Source: an uncultured Clostridia bacterium (GTDB lineage: Bacteria; Bacillota; Clostridia; Saccharofermentanales; Saccharofermentanaceae). From it: DNA of 45,627 nucleotides. The position numbers and the translations under genes were made by a program. Every line of letters begins with the position of its first letter. The first letter of the stretch is position 1. Of the stretch, positions 1 to 7,947 are shown in pieces. Below the pieces are notes generated by a model that was not told the DNA's origin, did no database searches, and saw only the letters and a list, made by a program, of their open reading frames with translations. The stretch is from positions 1 to 45,627 of the forward strand of contig CAMVBS010000013.1 in NCBI GenBank assembly GCA_947165785.1, written 5' to 3'.

Positions 1-62
1 CAAATAGAAGAAAATACAGCAAACAGCTGATACTGTTTGACTTTTTATAGGAGATTAATATT

Positions 63-470
63 ATGAGCAAGTATCGCATTAGTATGAACGGTAAGACATA
101 CGAGATGGAAATTGAGCTTATGGACGAGCAGCCTGTAGCAGGTGCTCACAGAGGCGCAGCTATCCCGGCAAACCCGAAGAAAGCACCAAACAATGACCCT
201 GTAGTCCGCGTCATCGATCCGCAGGTCGATGTAAAGACTCACGTTAACAGTGACACAGTAGCAAGCCCGATGCCCGGTACAGTCGTTAAGGTATTGAAGG
301 CAGCAGGCGATGAGGTTAAAGAGGGTGAGACTGTTCTCGTTCTCGAGGCTATGAAGATGGAAAACGAGATCACAGCTCCTCGCGCAGGTAAGATCAAGGA
401 GATCCACGTCGCAGAGGCTCAGGCAGTTGCAGGCGGCGTTGTATTGTTTGACTTAGAGCCGGAGGGTTAA
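63..470 (+). CDS. Biotin carboxyl carrier protein (biotinyl subunit of a decarboxylase/carboxyltransferase)
   Basis: 135 residues. The C-terminal half (about 65-133) is a biotinyl-lipoyl domain with the biotinylation motif EAMKM at 95-99, so Lys98 should carry biotin. A Pro/Ala-rich stretch (about 21-62) forms a mobile linker after a short N-terminal segment of the OadC/GcdC/MmdC type. The protein shuttles carboxyl groups between the carboxyltransferase encoded next and a partner outside the window. AGGAG lies about 10 bases before the ATG. The gap to the next gene is one base, so the two are translated together. Whether the complex is a Na+-pumping oxaloacetate or methylmalonyl-CoA decarboxylase, or a pyruvate carboxylase or transcarboxylase, depends on genes to the left that are not visible. 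Confidence 0.93.
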   Translation: MSKYRISMNGKTYEMEIELMDEQPVAGAHRGAAIPANPKKAPNNDPVVRVIDPQVDVKTHVNSDTVASPMPGTVVKVLKAAGDEVKEGETVLVLEAMKMENEITAPRAGKIKEIHVAEAQAVAGGVVLFDLEPEG

Positions 471-471
471 C

Positions 472-1863
472 GTGCTGGAATTTAATGGTGGAAAATTAAA
501 TATTACGGATACGATCCTTCGTGATTCGCATCAGTCTCACGCAGCAACACGTATGCGCATCGAGGACATGCTCCCTGCCTGTGAGCTTTTGGACTCCATG
601 GGCTACTGGTCCGTCGAGTGCTGGGGCGGCGCCACATTTGACGCCTGCATGCGATTCCTTGACGAGGATCCGTGGGAGCGCTTAAGGACTCTTCGTAAGG
701 CAATGCCTAACACAAAGCTTCAGATGCTCCTTCGTGGCCAGAACCTTTTGGGCTACAGACATTACGGTGATGATGTTGTCGATGCTTTCTGTCGCAAGAT
801 CATCGAAAACGGCATCGACGTAGTCCGTATCTTCGATGCCTTGAACGATACACGTAACATGGAAGCATCCATTAAGAGCGTCAAAAAGTACGGCGGTACG
901 GTCGAGGCAGCATTGAGCTACACGACATCTCCTGTACACGACGAGGAGTACTTCGTTAACAAGGCTTTGGAGCTCGAGGCTATGGGTGCAGATACGATCT
1001 GTATCAAGGATATGGCAAACCTCCTTCTTCCGAAGGATGCATACTCACTCGTTGCAAAGATCAAGGCAGCAGTCAAGATCCCGGTTCACCTTCATACACA
1101 TAACACGACAGGTACCGGTTCCATGGTCTACTTGGCAGCAGCAATGGCAGGCGTAGACATCATCGACTGTGCATTGTCTCCATTTGCCAACGGTACATCA
1201 CAGCCGGGCACTGAGTCCATGGTTGCAGCTTTGCAGGGTACACCGCGTGACACGGGTCTTGACCTTGGTAAGCTTTCACAGGCAGCAGCTCACTTTAAGA
1301 AGGTTGCCGACAAGATGGAAAAAGAAAAGCTCATCAGTTCCAAGGTCCTTCGTGTAGATCCTAATACGCTTCTTTATCAGGTTCCGGGCGGAATGCTCTC
1401 GAACCTCATCTCTCAGCTCAAGCAGGCTAATGCCGAGGACCGCTATGAGGAGGTTCTCCGTGAAGTACCTCGCGTACGTGAAGACTTCGGTTACCCGCCG
1501 CTCGTTACTCCTACGAGCCAGATCGTAGGTTCCCAGGCAGTACTCAACGTACTCATGGGCCGTTACAAGTCCTTCACCAAGGAATCCAAGGGACTTCTCA
1601 AGGGTGAGTACGGTCAACTCCCGGGCAAGGTAAATGAGGAGATCAGAAAGATGGCCATCGGTGATGATGAAGTTATCTCCTGTCGTCCGGCTGACCTTAT
1701 CGAACCTGAGATGGATAAGATCCGTGCTCAGTACGGTGATATCTGTAAGACGGAAGAAGATCTTTTGAGCTGCGCTTTGTTCCCTCAGGTTGCTCCTGAG
1801 TTCATCAAGCGCCGCGACGACCTCATCGTTCATGAGATCGAAGTCGAATGGGACGAACAATGA
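472..1863 (+). CDS. Oxaloacetate decarboxylase alpha / pyruvate carboxylase subunit B-type carboxyltransferase
   Basis: 463 residues, GTG start with GGAGGG inside the end of the preceding gene. It is a TIM-barrel carboxyltransferase of the HMGL/PYC family, which moves CO2 between biotin and oxaloacetate or pyruvate. Visible active-site parts: ITDTILRDSHQS near the N-terminus with the metal-binding Asp18, the TICIKDM segment whose Lys179 should be the carbamylated metal ligand, and HLHTHNTTG with His208 and His210. A conserved PYC_OADA domain follows. The usual C-terminal biotinyl domain of OadA is missing and is supplied by the separate upstream gene, which explains the length of about 460 rather than about 600. 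Oxaloacetate decarboxylase alpha is the likeliest name. The subfamily (OadA or PycB) cannot be settled without the other subunits. Confidence 0.93.
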   Translation: MLEFNGGKLNITDTILRDSHQSHAATRMRIEDMLPACELLDSMGYWSVECWGGATFDACMRFLDEDPWERLRTLRKAMPNTKLQMLLRGQNLLGYRHYGDDVVDAFCRKIIENGIDVVRIFDALNDTRNMEASIKSVKKYGGTVEAALSYTTSPVHDEEYFVNKALELEAMGADTICIKDMANLLLPKDAYSLVAKIKAAVKIPVHLHTHNTTGTGSMVYLAAAMAGVDIIDCALSPFANGTSQPGTESMVAALQGTPRDTGLDLGKLSQAAAHFKKVADKMEKEKLISSKVLRVDPNTLLYQVPGGMLSNLISQLKQANAEDRYEEVLREVPRVREDFGYPPLVTPTSQIVGSQAVLNVLMGRYKSFTKESKGLLKGEYGQLPGKVNEEIRKMAIGDDEVISCRPADLIEPEMDKIRAQYGDICKTEEDLLSCALFPQVAPEFIKRRDDLIVHEIEVEWDEQ

Positions 1864-1887
1864 TCTGACGGAAAATATAATAACCTC

Positions 1888-1926
1888 AAACAGCTGTCTC
1901 GCTTTAAGATCGGGGCAGCTGTTTTT
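1888..1926 (+). terminator. Rho-independent terminator of the biotin-enzyme operon
   Basis: The arms AAACAGCTG and CAGCTGTTT pair around a loop of about 19 bases, with two further weak pairs inside, and run into TTTTT. It lies 25 bases after the carboxyltransferase stop. Confidence 0.8.
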
Positions 1927-1950
1927 AATATGATGAACTGTTACGTGACT

Positions 1951-1979
1951 ATTGAAGAATCCTTCAATTTTTGGATAAT
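1951..1979 (+). promoter_or_regulatory. Candidate promoter with inverted repeat before the PqqD-kinase-exporter operon
   Basis: TTGAAG (1952-1957) and GATAAT (1974-1979) are 16 bases apart, 34 bases before the PqqD start. The -35 sits in a perfect inverted repeat, ATTGAAG-aatc-CTTCAAT (1951-1968), which could be an operator. No regulator gene is adjacent, so this is a sequence-level guess. Confidence 0.4.
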
Positions 1980-2012
1980 TAATATGTAAAGATCGACTCA
2001 GAGGAGAACAAT

Positions 2013-2285
2013 ATGAGGATAAAGGACGGATTCATATTAAGAGAAGTTGCAGGTAAGGTCATCGTCGTATCAGTAGGCGAGATGGCCATGAAATTTAAGG
2101 GAATGATCACGCTTAATTCGACGGCGGCTTTTCTGTGGAAGAAGGCTGAAACGGAATTTGTCAAAGAGGACCTTGTAAAGGCATTGACTGATGAATATGA
2201 CGTATCTGATGAAGATGCGAAGAAAGCCGTTGATGATTTTGTTGAGACACTGAGTAAGCAGGACCTCATAGAAGGGATAAAGTAA
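2013..2285 (+). CDS. PqqD family protein (RiPP recognition element-like)
   Basis: 90 residues, the normal size of PqqD. It starts with a beta-rich half (ILREVAGKVIVVSVGE, about 9-24), then NSTAAFLWKKAE (about 36-47), and ends in helices typical of the PqqD winged-helix fold. In known RiPP pathways PqqD domains bind the leader of a precursor peptide and present it to modifying enzymes. GAGGAG lies 6 bases before the ATG. It is the first of four genes with gaps of 6, 5 and 19 bases. No PQQ synthesis genes are near, so a role in peptide recognition is inferred from the family and from the kinase, exporter and small peptides nearby. Confidence 0.88.
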   Translation: MRIKDGFILREVAGKVIVVSVGEMAMKFKGMITLNSTAAFLWKKAETEFVKEDLVKALTDEYDVSDEDAKKAVDDFVETLSKQDLIEGIK

Positions 2286-2291
2286 GGGTCT

Positions 2292-3008
2292 ATGGCGTAC
2301 AGGATAGCAGGGTATGTTTTCGATGTGAAGGCAAGGTATGAGACAGTGCCTAGGATCCTTGAGTCTTATAGGGATGACGGCATTCCCGAGGTTACGATAG
2401 AGATAACGCAGGATGATATCGAGCATGAGAGGGACCTGTCAAAGAAGATAGATCCTGATTCGGAACATACTGACAGGTATCTGGAATCGCTGGCGCTCCT
2501 AAGGAAACTGTCGATCTGTCTTCTCAGCAAGAACACGATACTCATGCACGGTTCGGCCGTTGCGGTTGACGGTGAAGCTTACATATTTACGGCCGAGAGC
2601 GGTACCGGAAAATCGACCCATGCAAGATTATGGCGCGAAAATCTGGACAAACGTGTTATTATGGTAAATGATGATAAGCCTTTTTTGAGGGTTGAGGAAG
2701 ACAGGATAGTTGTTTGCGGATCGCCTTGGAACGGCAAGCACGGGCTCGGTGAGAACATAGAAGTTCCGCTTCGTGCCATTTGCGTGCTCGAACAGGCGAA
2801 GGAGAATCATATCGAGAGAATAGATTTTACTGATGCGATCCCCGTACTGATGCAGCAGATATACATTCCGACTCAGGAAGCTTATACTGCGGAGAAGGCT
2901 TTGGAATTGGCAGATAGGATATACTCGGGCGTGGATCTGTTCAGGCTCGGGGCGAACATGGAACCCGAGGCGGCGAAGTTGTCGTACGGGACAATGAGTG
3001 GAAGGTAA
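2292..3008 (+). CDS. HprK-like Ser kinase-related protein (PadeK/HPr kinase fold)
   Basis: 238 residues. The C-terminal half has the HPr kinase/PEP carboxykinase fold: LMHGSAVAV (85-93), Walker A ESGTGKST (102-109), a VNDDKP acidic motif (125-130) in the Walker B role, and GSPWNGKHGLGE (143-154), which is characteristic of HprK-like kinases in RiPP clusters. The N-terminal 80 residues differ from true HprK, and the protein is shorter than HprK (about 310). Relatives in paeninodin-type lasso clusters phosphorylate a serine on the peptide. The start has only a weak AAGGG and lies 6 bases after PqqD, so coupling is likely. The substrate is unknown; candidates are the two small acidic peptides downstream or the Ser-rich protein encoded next. 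PEPCK-fold members are often misnamed aldolase. Confidence 0.82.
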   Translation: MAYRIAGYVFDVKARYETVPRILESYRDDGIPEVTIEITQDDIEHERDLSKKIDPDSEHTDRYLESLALLRKLSICLLSKNTILMHGSAVAVDGEAYIFTAESGTGKSTHARLWRENLDKRVIMVNDDKPFLRVEEDRIVVCGSPWNGKHGLGENIEVPLRAICVLEQAKENHIERIDFTDAIPVLMQQIYIPTQEAYTAEKALELADRIYSGVDLFRLGANMEPEAAKLSYGTMSGR

Positions 3009-3013
3009 TAACG

Positions 3014-3604
3014 ATGGATGAGAAAGAGAAGATAAAGAGAACGATAATCATTTCAGGTGTGATCGTGCTCATACTGGGAGGAATACTTGCAGCCCTGCTG
3101 CTCTTAAGGGGATGCAGTACCAATGCCGATGTAAGCGATGAAGAGAATGAATTGATCCTGCCTGATATATCCAGAGACCAGCCGAATAACTCACAGGCTG
3201 ATGAGAGTACAGACGGGACTGACGGAACAGAGGCTACTGATGATACGAGTGCTTTGTCGGTAACACCTGCAGATCTTCCCGATCCTGATTCTCAGAGCGG
3301 CTTTGATAAAGTAAATGATAATGAACCTGATTATACTGTGTTTAATCCGCTTCCTAGTAGTACGGGAACGGGAACGGTCATTTACTATGGTGATTATGAT
3401 GATGAGTGGGCCTACTACGATGATTCGTGGATCTACGCAGGATCCGGATCTTCAAGCGGATCGAGCAGTTCAGGCGGATCGACCGGATATTCCGGAACTA
3501 CCGGAAGCGGCTCGAGTTCTGCAGGCGGCGGAGGTTCTTCGATCGGCGGCGGAACATCCACAGGCGGCGGCCCGGGCAGCGGATCCGTCATATCGTCCAA
3601 TTAA
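3014..3604 (+). CDS. Membrane-anchored acidic protein with Gly/Ser-rich tail
   Basis: 196 residues, no recognised family. A charged N-terminus (about 1-9) is followed by one strong hydrophobic segment (about 10-32) ending in RGCST; Cys34 is preceded by Arg, so a lipobox is doubtful and a signal anchor more likely. The outside part is acidic and Ser/Thr/Asp-rich (about 40-100), then has an aromatic patch with GDYDDEWAYYDDSW (about 120-138), then about 55 residues made almost only of Gly and Ser. GGAAGG lies 8 bases before the ATG. It sits between the kinase and the exporter in a tight operon, so it should serve that system: a surface anchor, an exporter partner or a Ser-rich kinase substrate are all possible. 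Confidence 0.78.
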   Translation: MDEKEKIKRTIIISGVIVLILGGILAALLLLRGCSTNADVSDEENELILPDISRDQPNNSQADESTDGTDGTEATDDTSALSVTPADLPDPDSQSGFDKVNDNEPDYTVFNPLPSSTGTGTVIYYGDYDDEWAYYDDSWIYAGSGSSSGSSSSGGSTGYSGTTGSGSSSAGGGGSSIGGGTSTGGGPGSGSVISSN

Positions 3605-3623
3605 TTACTGACTGGAGAATTTG

Positions 3624-5369
3624 ATGAAGATCGAGAGCCTCGAAATCGTTAAGAAAAAACGCAAAGACGGATCCGTCGGCGAGATGTTCGAGGACTGGAA
3701 ATGGATCTTTTCCTACTCGTCCAAATATCGTCCGAGGATAGTGTTCTATACCCTTTTGGGACTTTTAAGCAGCACCCTTGGCCTCGTGTCTTCCGTAGCC
3801 AGCAAATTTCTTATCGATGTAATAGTCCAGCGCAAGACCGATAAGTTGTGGCTTGCTGCCGCGATCACGATCGGCGGCGCACTTTTTTCGATGATAATAA
3901 GAAACCTCATGAGTCGCGTGACGGTCAAGCTCGAGGTCGATATGACAAATACCGTCCGTACCGATGTCTTTGACAGGGTCATGAAGGCCAAGTGGCAGTC
4001 CCTGAACGATTTCCCGAGCGGTGACATCCTTAACCGTTTTCACGGCGATATCGGCACAGTCGCGAGCAATGCGATCAACTGGATCCCGAGCCTTATTATC
4101 TCGGTCTACAGCTTCATCGCGACTTTCGTCGTCATCTTTTACTATAGTCCAGTAATGAGCCTTATCGCGCTCTCGTCGGCACCGATCCTTCTTCTGGTGG
4201 GAAGGTACCTGATCAAGAAGCAGCGCGAATACCAGAACAAGGTCATGCAGTCCACGAGCGCTCTTTATTCCTATGAGTCGGAGGCGCTCCAGGGCATCGA
4301 CACGATCAAATCCTTTGGCGTGGCAGACCGCTTCAGCTTCGGCCTTAATGAACTTCAGGACAGCTACAAGCGCATAAGCCTCATCCGTAACGCTTTCACG
4401 ATCAAGAGCAATATCTTCATGGCGCTCGTATCCCTGGGTGTCGAGATCCTCGCGTACGCATACTGCCTCTTCCTTTTGTGGGGCAACTCCATCACATACG
4501 GCACGATGATCCTGTTCCTTCAGCAGCGCATCAATCTCTCGGGCGCTTTCAAGAGCGTGACCGACATGGTTCCGTCCTTCGTAAACGGTTCTGTCGCAGC
4601 GCACAGGATACGCGAGCTATTATCTCTTCCTCTCGAAAAAGCCGATCCCGCGGAAGATTTCCCGACAGGCGGCGTTCGCATCGAAGTAACAGACGTGGAC
4701 TTCGCATACAACGGCGGCGATACCGTGATCTCAGGATCGTCCATGACGGCAGAGTCGGGTAAGATCACGGCCCTTGTCGGACCTTCGGGTGAAGGCAAGA
4801 CCACGATGCTGCGACTTCTCCTTGGTATGGTAGAGCCGTCCTCGGGTTCCTGCGAACTCGTATTCCCGTCAGGAGAACGCCGGATCCTGGACTCCTCGAG
4901 CAGGAGCCACATATCCTATGTGCCTCAGGGCAATTCCCTGATGTCAGGCTCCATCGCTTATAACATGCGTATCGCAAAGCCGGACGCCACGGATGACGAG
5001 ATCTTCTCTGCACTGGAACTTGCCTGTGCTAAGGATTTTGTCGATAAACTTCCGAACGGTATAGAGACAGAGGTCTATGAGAAGGGCAAGGGTCTTTCCG
5101 AAGGTCAGGCTCAGCGCATAGCAATAGCCCGTGCCATCCTTCGTGATGCTCCGATCATCCTCATGGATGAGGCAACCTCCGCTCTCGACGTGGAGACCGA
5201 ACGCAAGGTCCTTAAGAACATCCTTTCCAAAACTTCGACCAAGACATTCATTATCACGACCCACAGACCGACTGTCCTTTCCATGTGCGACAGTGTCTAT
5301 CGCGTCATTAACGGCAAGCTTAAGCTCCTTACATCTGAAGAGATCGATGAGACGATCAGGCAATTCTGA
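3624..5369 (+). CDS. ABC exporter, fused membrane and ATPase domains
   Basis: 581 residues from the ATG at 3624; a TTG three bases earlier lies too close to GGAG (3614-3617). The N-terminal exporter-type domain (about 35-325) has six hydrophobic segments. The ATPase domain has Walker A GPSGEGKTT (386-394), Q-loop YVPQG, signature LSEGQ (491-495), Walker B IILMDEA and the H-loop His547. There is no C39 peptidase domain, so it does not itself cut double-Gly leaders. The half-transporter should act as a homodimer. As the last gene of the PqqD-kinase operon it is probably the peptide exporter, like PadeD of lasso clusters, but multidrug or lipid export cannot be excluded. No clear terminator follows, so reading on into the beta-helix gene is possible. 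Confidence 0.9.
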   Translation: MKIESLEIVKKKRKDGSVGEMFEDWKWIFSYSSKYRPRIVFYTLLGLLSSTLGLVSSVASKFLIDVIVQRKTDKLWLAAAITIGGALFSMIIRNLMSRVTVKLEVDMTNTVRTDVFDRVMKAKWQSLNDFPSGDILNRFHGDIGTVASNAINWIPSLIISVYSFIATFVVIFYYSPVMSLIALSSAPILLLVGRYLIKKQREYQNKVMQSTSALYSYESEALQGIDTIKSFGVADRFSFGLNELQDSYKRISLIRNAFTIKSNIFMALVSLGVEILAYAYCLFLLWGNSITYGTMILFLQQRINLSGAFKSVTDMVPSFVNGSVAAHRIRELLSLPLEKADPAEDFPTGGVRIEVTDVDFAYNGGDTVISGSSMTAESGKITALVGPSGEGKTTMLRLLLGMVEPSSGSCELVFPSGERRILDSSSRSHISYVPQGNSLMSGSIAYNMRIAKPDATDDEIFSALELACAKDFVDKLPNGIETEVYEKGKGLSEGQAQRIAIARAILRDAPIILMDEATSALDVETERKVLKNILSKTSTKTFIITTHRPTVLSMCDSVYRVINGKLKLLTSEEIDETIRQF

Positions 5370-5422
5370 TATCACAGTGAGAAAACAGGTCAAAAACCTG
5401 ATATATCGACCCGTGTCACCTG

Positions 5423-5431
5423 TGCTATAAT
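5423..5431 (+). promoter_or_regulatory. Extended -10 promoter
   Basis: TG-c-TATAAT, 44 bases before the start of the first beta-helix protein. No good -35 exists at the right distance, as expected of extended -10 promoters. Confidence 0.6.
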
Positions 5432-5475
5432 AAAATTTGATTGAATTTTGTTTAACAGTCTAATGGAGGGGAATT

Positions 5476-7653
5476 ATGAAGAACGTTAAGCTTCGTGTGC
5501 CGGCAGCCCTTTTGTCCGCTGTCATGGCTTGTGGTATCTTTTCTGCTGTCTCGTTCGAGAATGTCCTTGCAGATGATCTTGACGGTACGATCACGGTTGA
5601 CGGTCATGAGTTCGAACTGGATACGTCTGATATGTGGTTCAAGTGGACTGATGAATCAGGGAAGGTCTGGATCGCATTAAACGATCAACTCTTGACGCTC
5701 CATGAAGAACTTCACGGAAGTCTTCCTACAAGCGGTTACTATATCCTGGCAGGTGACCTGACGATCACTGACGGTTGTGTTTATCCCGAGAATCCTGAGA
5801 CTCAATACAGACCAATGGATATCGATCTTAACGGATATACCCTGACCTATAATAATCCTGATACTGAAGAGTACATGATCGATACGAAAGCATCCTTGCT
5901 TGTTTACACAAATATATATGACGGTACGATCAGCGATGCCAATAATGCTCCGTTGTTCAATATCGATGCATCAAGAGATCCGATGAACTCACTCGAACTT
6001 ACTAATGTTACATTAAGCGGCTCCGGTAACAGTTATGTCATGGACGCTATGAGCGCCATTAATGTCGGATATGGTTCGCTTACTATGAAGGATTGTACTG
6101 TAAGCGGGTTCTCTGCCGTTGAGGGCGGATTTCTCTATACCAAAAGCGGCGTGAGAATTACCAATACAAAGATCAGCAATTGTTATGCTGAAAGAGGCGG
6201 CGCAATATATGCCGAGAATAGCGGTGTATTGTTGCAGTTCGGTTCCTCTATCGAGAATTGTCTGGCTCAGGAAGCAGGAAGTGCGATCTATCTTAATGAG
6301 TCCTACTTGAATCTTAGAGACAGTTCTATTCGTTATAATACGTGTGAACGTTATACCGAGAAATATGAGGGTGGCGCCGTCTATGGTTCCAATCAGCATG
6401 ATTATGTCGTTGCAGCATATGACGGTGCGGTAATCGTCAATAACAGTACCCCCGGAGGAGTACGCGAGAACGTATATTTCTGTGAGAAGATAGGTGGCAA
6501 TTACGAAAGATGTATCAAGATCGCAGATACAGCATCTGACGGAACGGATATCCGTTTCTCGATGTACGATTATGAATTCGATTCTTCGATCTATCCATTG
6601 GCTTTCTACGTTTTCAGTGAATATAGCAACAGTAACTACAGTACAAAATCCATTAAGTATCTCAAGTGTGAAGATCCTGATTATGTTTTCGAGAAGACCA
6701 AGTACTTTGATAATAACTTTGGACTTAAGAAAGTATCTCCTGATTATTACTCGGTAAAGGGCTATGCACTCAGGGTCAAAGGCGATACGATCAGCATCGA
6801 CTATTATGTTAAGGTGCCGAGCGATATCTCAGGCGAGATCGAATATTCATACACCTGGGACGGCTACCTGAATAGCAGTTTCAGCGATTCCATGGTCGAG
6901 GGCTCCCTTCCTGACGAGAACGGAGTGATGATCTTCAGTGTAGATGTCGACTCCATGGATATGACCAGACCTATCACGTTCACATTGACCGTCGATGGCG
7001 TTCAGGTACTGAAGGATGAGGGATTCACGATCCGCGACTATGCTTATGCGATCTTCTCCAAGCCAAACAATTATCTGAGCAGCACGGGACGCACTGTGAC
7101 TACACTTAAGACCATAGTTGCTTCAATGGTTTCCTACGGTGCGGCATCACAGAAGTACTTCGGATTCAATACCGGTGACCTTCCTGACGATTTTCTGACT
7201 TCCAACGCGAAGGACGCTCTGGAGAGCATGATCCCAAGCTCATACTTTAATAACAATACCTATGACCTGACAGTCAATAACGAGAGCGTAGTCTCCTACT
7301 ACGGAGCCAGCATGATCTTCAAATCGACCGCCCAGATGAAGTTCTACTTCTACATGGACGACAAGACGATCGACAAGTCCAAGCTCAAGATCACCATCTC
7401 ATCCGAAGAAGTCCCTGTAAGCTTCTCCGGCAACTATTTCTACGCTCAGCCTGTCGGCTTCCCGATCTACGACATCGAGAAACCGCTCGTGGTCAAGGTA
7501 TATTACGACTCAGAAGAGCAGCTGACTTTGACATATAAGCCGATCAACTATTTAAGCAGGATCAGCGCCAACAGCAGCAACGAGAAGATGAAGGCCCTCT
7601 CCAAGATGACCCTTCTTTACTACTATGCTCTTACCAGCATCAATGAGATCTAA
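5476..7653 (+). CDS. Secreted beta-helix (adhesin-like) protein 1
   Basis: 725 residues. A Sec signal peptide (KLR, then a hydrophobic stretch, cut near VLA-DD at about 32). Residues about 95-340 carry repeated short strands of the right-handed beta-helix type, including DIDLNGYTLTY and motifs like GGAIYAENSG and GGAVYGSN. Residues about 430-725 form a beta-rich C-terminal region ending in a helical part (INYLSRISANSSNEKMKALS) that reappears in the second beta-helix protein. No lipobox, LPxTG or transmembrane anchor is present, so it is either released or held by the C-terminal region. GGAGGGG precedes the ATG. It is followed after 11 bases by a 35-codon peptide gene. Polysaccharide binding or adhesion is a guess from the fold; no catalytic motif was recognised. 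Confidence 0.85.
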   Translation: MKNVKLRVPAALLSAVMACGIFSAVSFENVLADDLDGTITVDGHEFELDTSDMWFKWTDESGKVWIALNDQLLTLHEELHGSLPTSGYYILAGDLTITDGCVYPENPETQYRPMDIDLNGYTLTYNNPDTEEYMIDTKASLLVYTNIYDGTISDANNAPLFNIDASRDPMNSLELTNVTLSGSGNSYVMDAMSAINVGYGSLTMKDCTVSGFSAVEGGFLYTKSGVRITNTKISNCYAERGGAIYAENSGVLLQFGSSIENCLAQEAGSAIYLNESYLNLRDSSIRYNTCERYTEKYEGGAVYGSNQHDYVVAAYDGAVIVNNSTPGGVRENVYFCEKIGGNYERCIKIADTASDGTDIRFSMYDYEFDSSIYPLAFYVFSEYSNSNYSTKSIKYLKCEDPDYVFEKTKYFDNNFGLKKVSPDYYSVKGYALRVKGDTISIDYYVKVPSDISGEIEYSYTWDGYLNSSFSDSMVEGSLPDENGVMIFSVDVDSMDMTRPITFTLTVDGVQVLKDEGFTIRDYAYAIFSKPNNYLSSTGRTVTTLKTIVASMVSYGAASQKYFGFNTGDLPDDFLTSNAKDALESMIPSSYFNNNTYDLTVNNESVVSYYGASMIFKSTAQMKFYFYMDDKTIDKSKLKITISSEEVPVSFSGNYFYAQPVGFPIYDIEKPLVVKVYYDSEEQLTLTYKPINYLSRISANSSNEKMKALSKMTLLYYYALTSINEI

Positions 7654-7664
7654 TGGAGGTTAAT

Positions 7665-7772
7665 ATGGACAAGAAAGAATACATAGTACCTGAAGTGGTC
7701 TTGCTTCAGATCGACCCTGATCTTCCAAACGCCAGTCAAGAGGGCGGCGAAGGCGAGATCGATAAGAATTAA
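7665..7772 (+). CDS. Small acidic YxxPE peptide 1 (putative precursor peptide)
   Basis: 35 codons, ATG at 7665, GGAGG at 7655-7659, 11 bases after the beta-helix gene. The N-terminal part has KKEYIVPEVVLLQIDPD and the C-terminal part NASQEGGEGEIDKN. Aligned with the second peptide (9960-10091), both share [YF]xxPE[VI]V, DP, then AS(Q/E)E and GE(I/F)D. The YxxPxV/L element matches the leader motif that PqqD-like recognition domains bind in lasso precursors. No hydrophobic signal exists, so export would need a dedicated transporter, as encoded upstream. The Ser in ASQE, followed by acidic residues, is a possible kinase target. A strong terminator follows. Function is inferred. Confidence 0.75.
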   Translation: MDKKEYIVPEVVLLQIDPDLPNASQEGGEGEIDKN

Positions 7773-7778
7773 ACACAT

Positions 7779-7809
7779 GCGCCGGTCATCCGATCGGCGC
7801 TTTTTTTTT
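7779..7809 (+). terminator. Rho-independent terminator after peptide 1
   Basis: A nine-pair stem with six GC pairs at its base (GCGCCG/CGGCGC), a four-base loop and nine T residues. It ends the beta-helix-1/peptide-1 transcript. Confidence 0.92.
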
Positions 7810-7885
7810 CTTCTCGAAAAAGTCAATTCGCCCAACAGATTTTAAAACGATTTAACATATTTGAAATACAAACAGGACAAATCCG

Positions 7886-7894
7886 TGATAGAAT
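7886..7894 (+). promoter_or_regulatory. Extended -10 promoter
   Basis: TG-a-TAGAAT, 53 bases before the ATG of the second beta-helix protein, just behind the terminator of the previous unit. TTGAAA at 7861 is too far (22 bases) to be a normal -35. Confidence 0.5.
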
Positions 7895-7947
7895 ACCGTC
7901 GAGAGTTTATACATTTTTGTGTCATCAAACACAGAGAGGGCAAGTTT

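Noticed and set aside
1..50. End of an upstream gene
   Set aside because: Two frames stop here (at 30 and 50), and the remaining residues are too few to tell which, if either, is coding.
3765..4604. Long open frame on the minus strand
   Set aside because: It is antisense to the ABC exporter, has no ribosome site, and resembles no protein; it exists because of the codon use of the real gene.
5371..5424. Terminator after the ABC exporter
   Set aside because: CACAGTGA and TCACCTGTG can pair loosely over 50 bases, and CAGGT/ACCTG forms a small hairpin, but neither is followed by a T-run.
7861..7947. N-terminal extension of beta-helix protein 2
   Set aside because: It would cover the promoter and place 29 polar residues before a perfect signal peptide; the ATG at 7948 has its own ribosome site.
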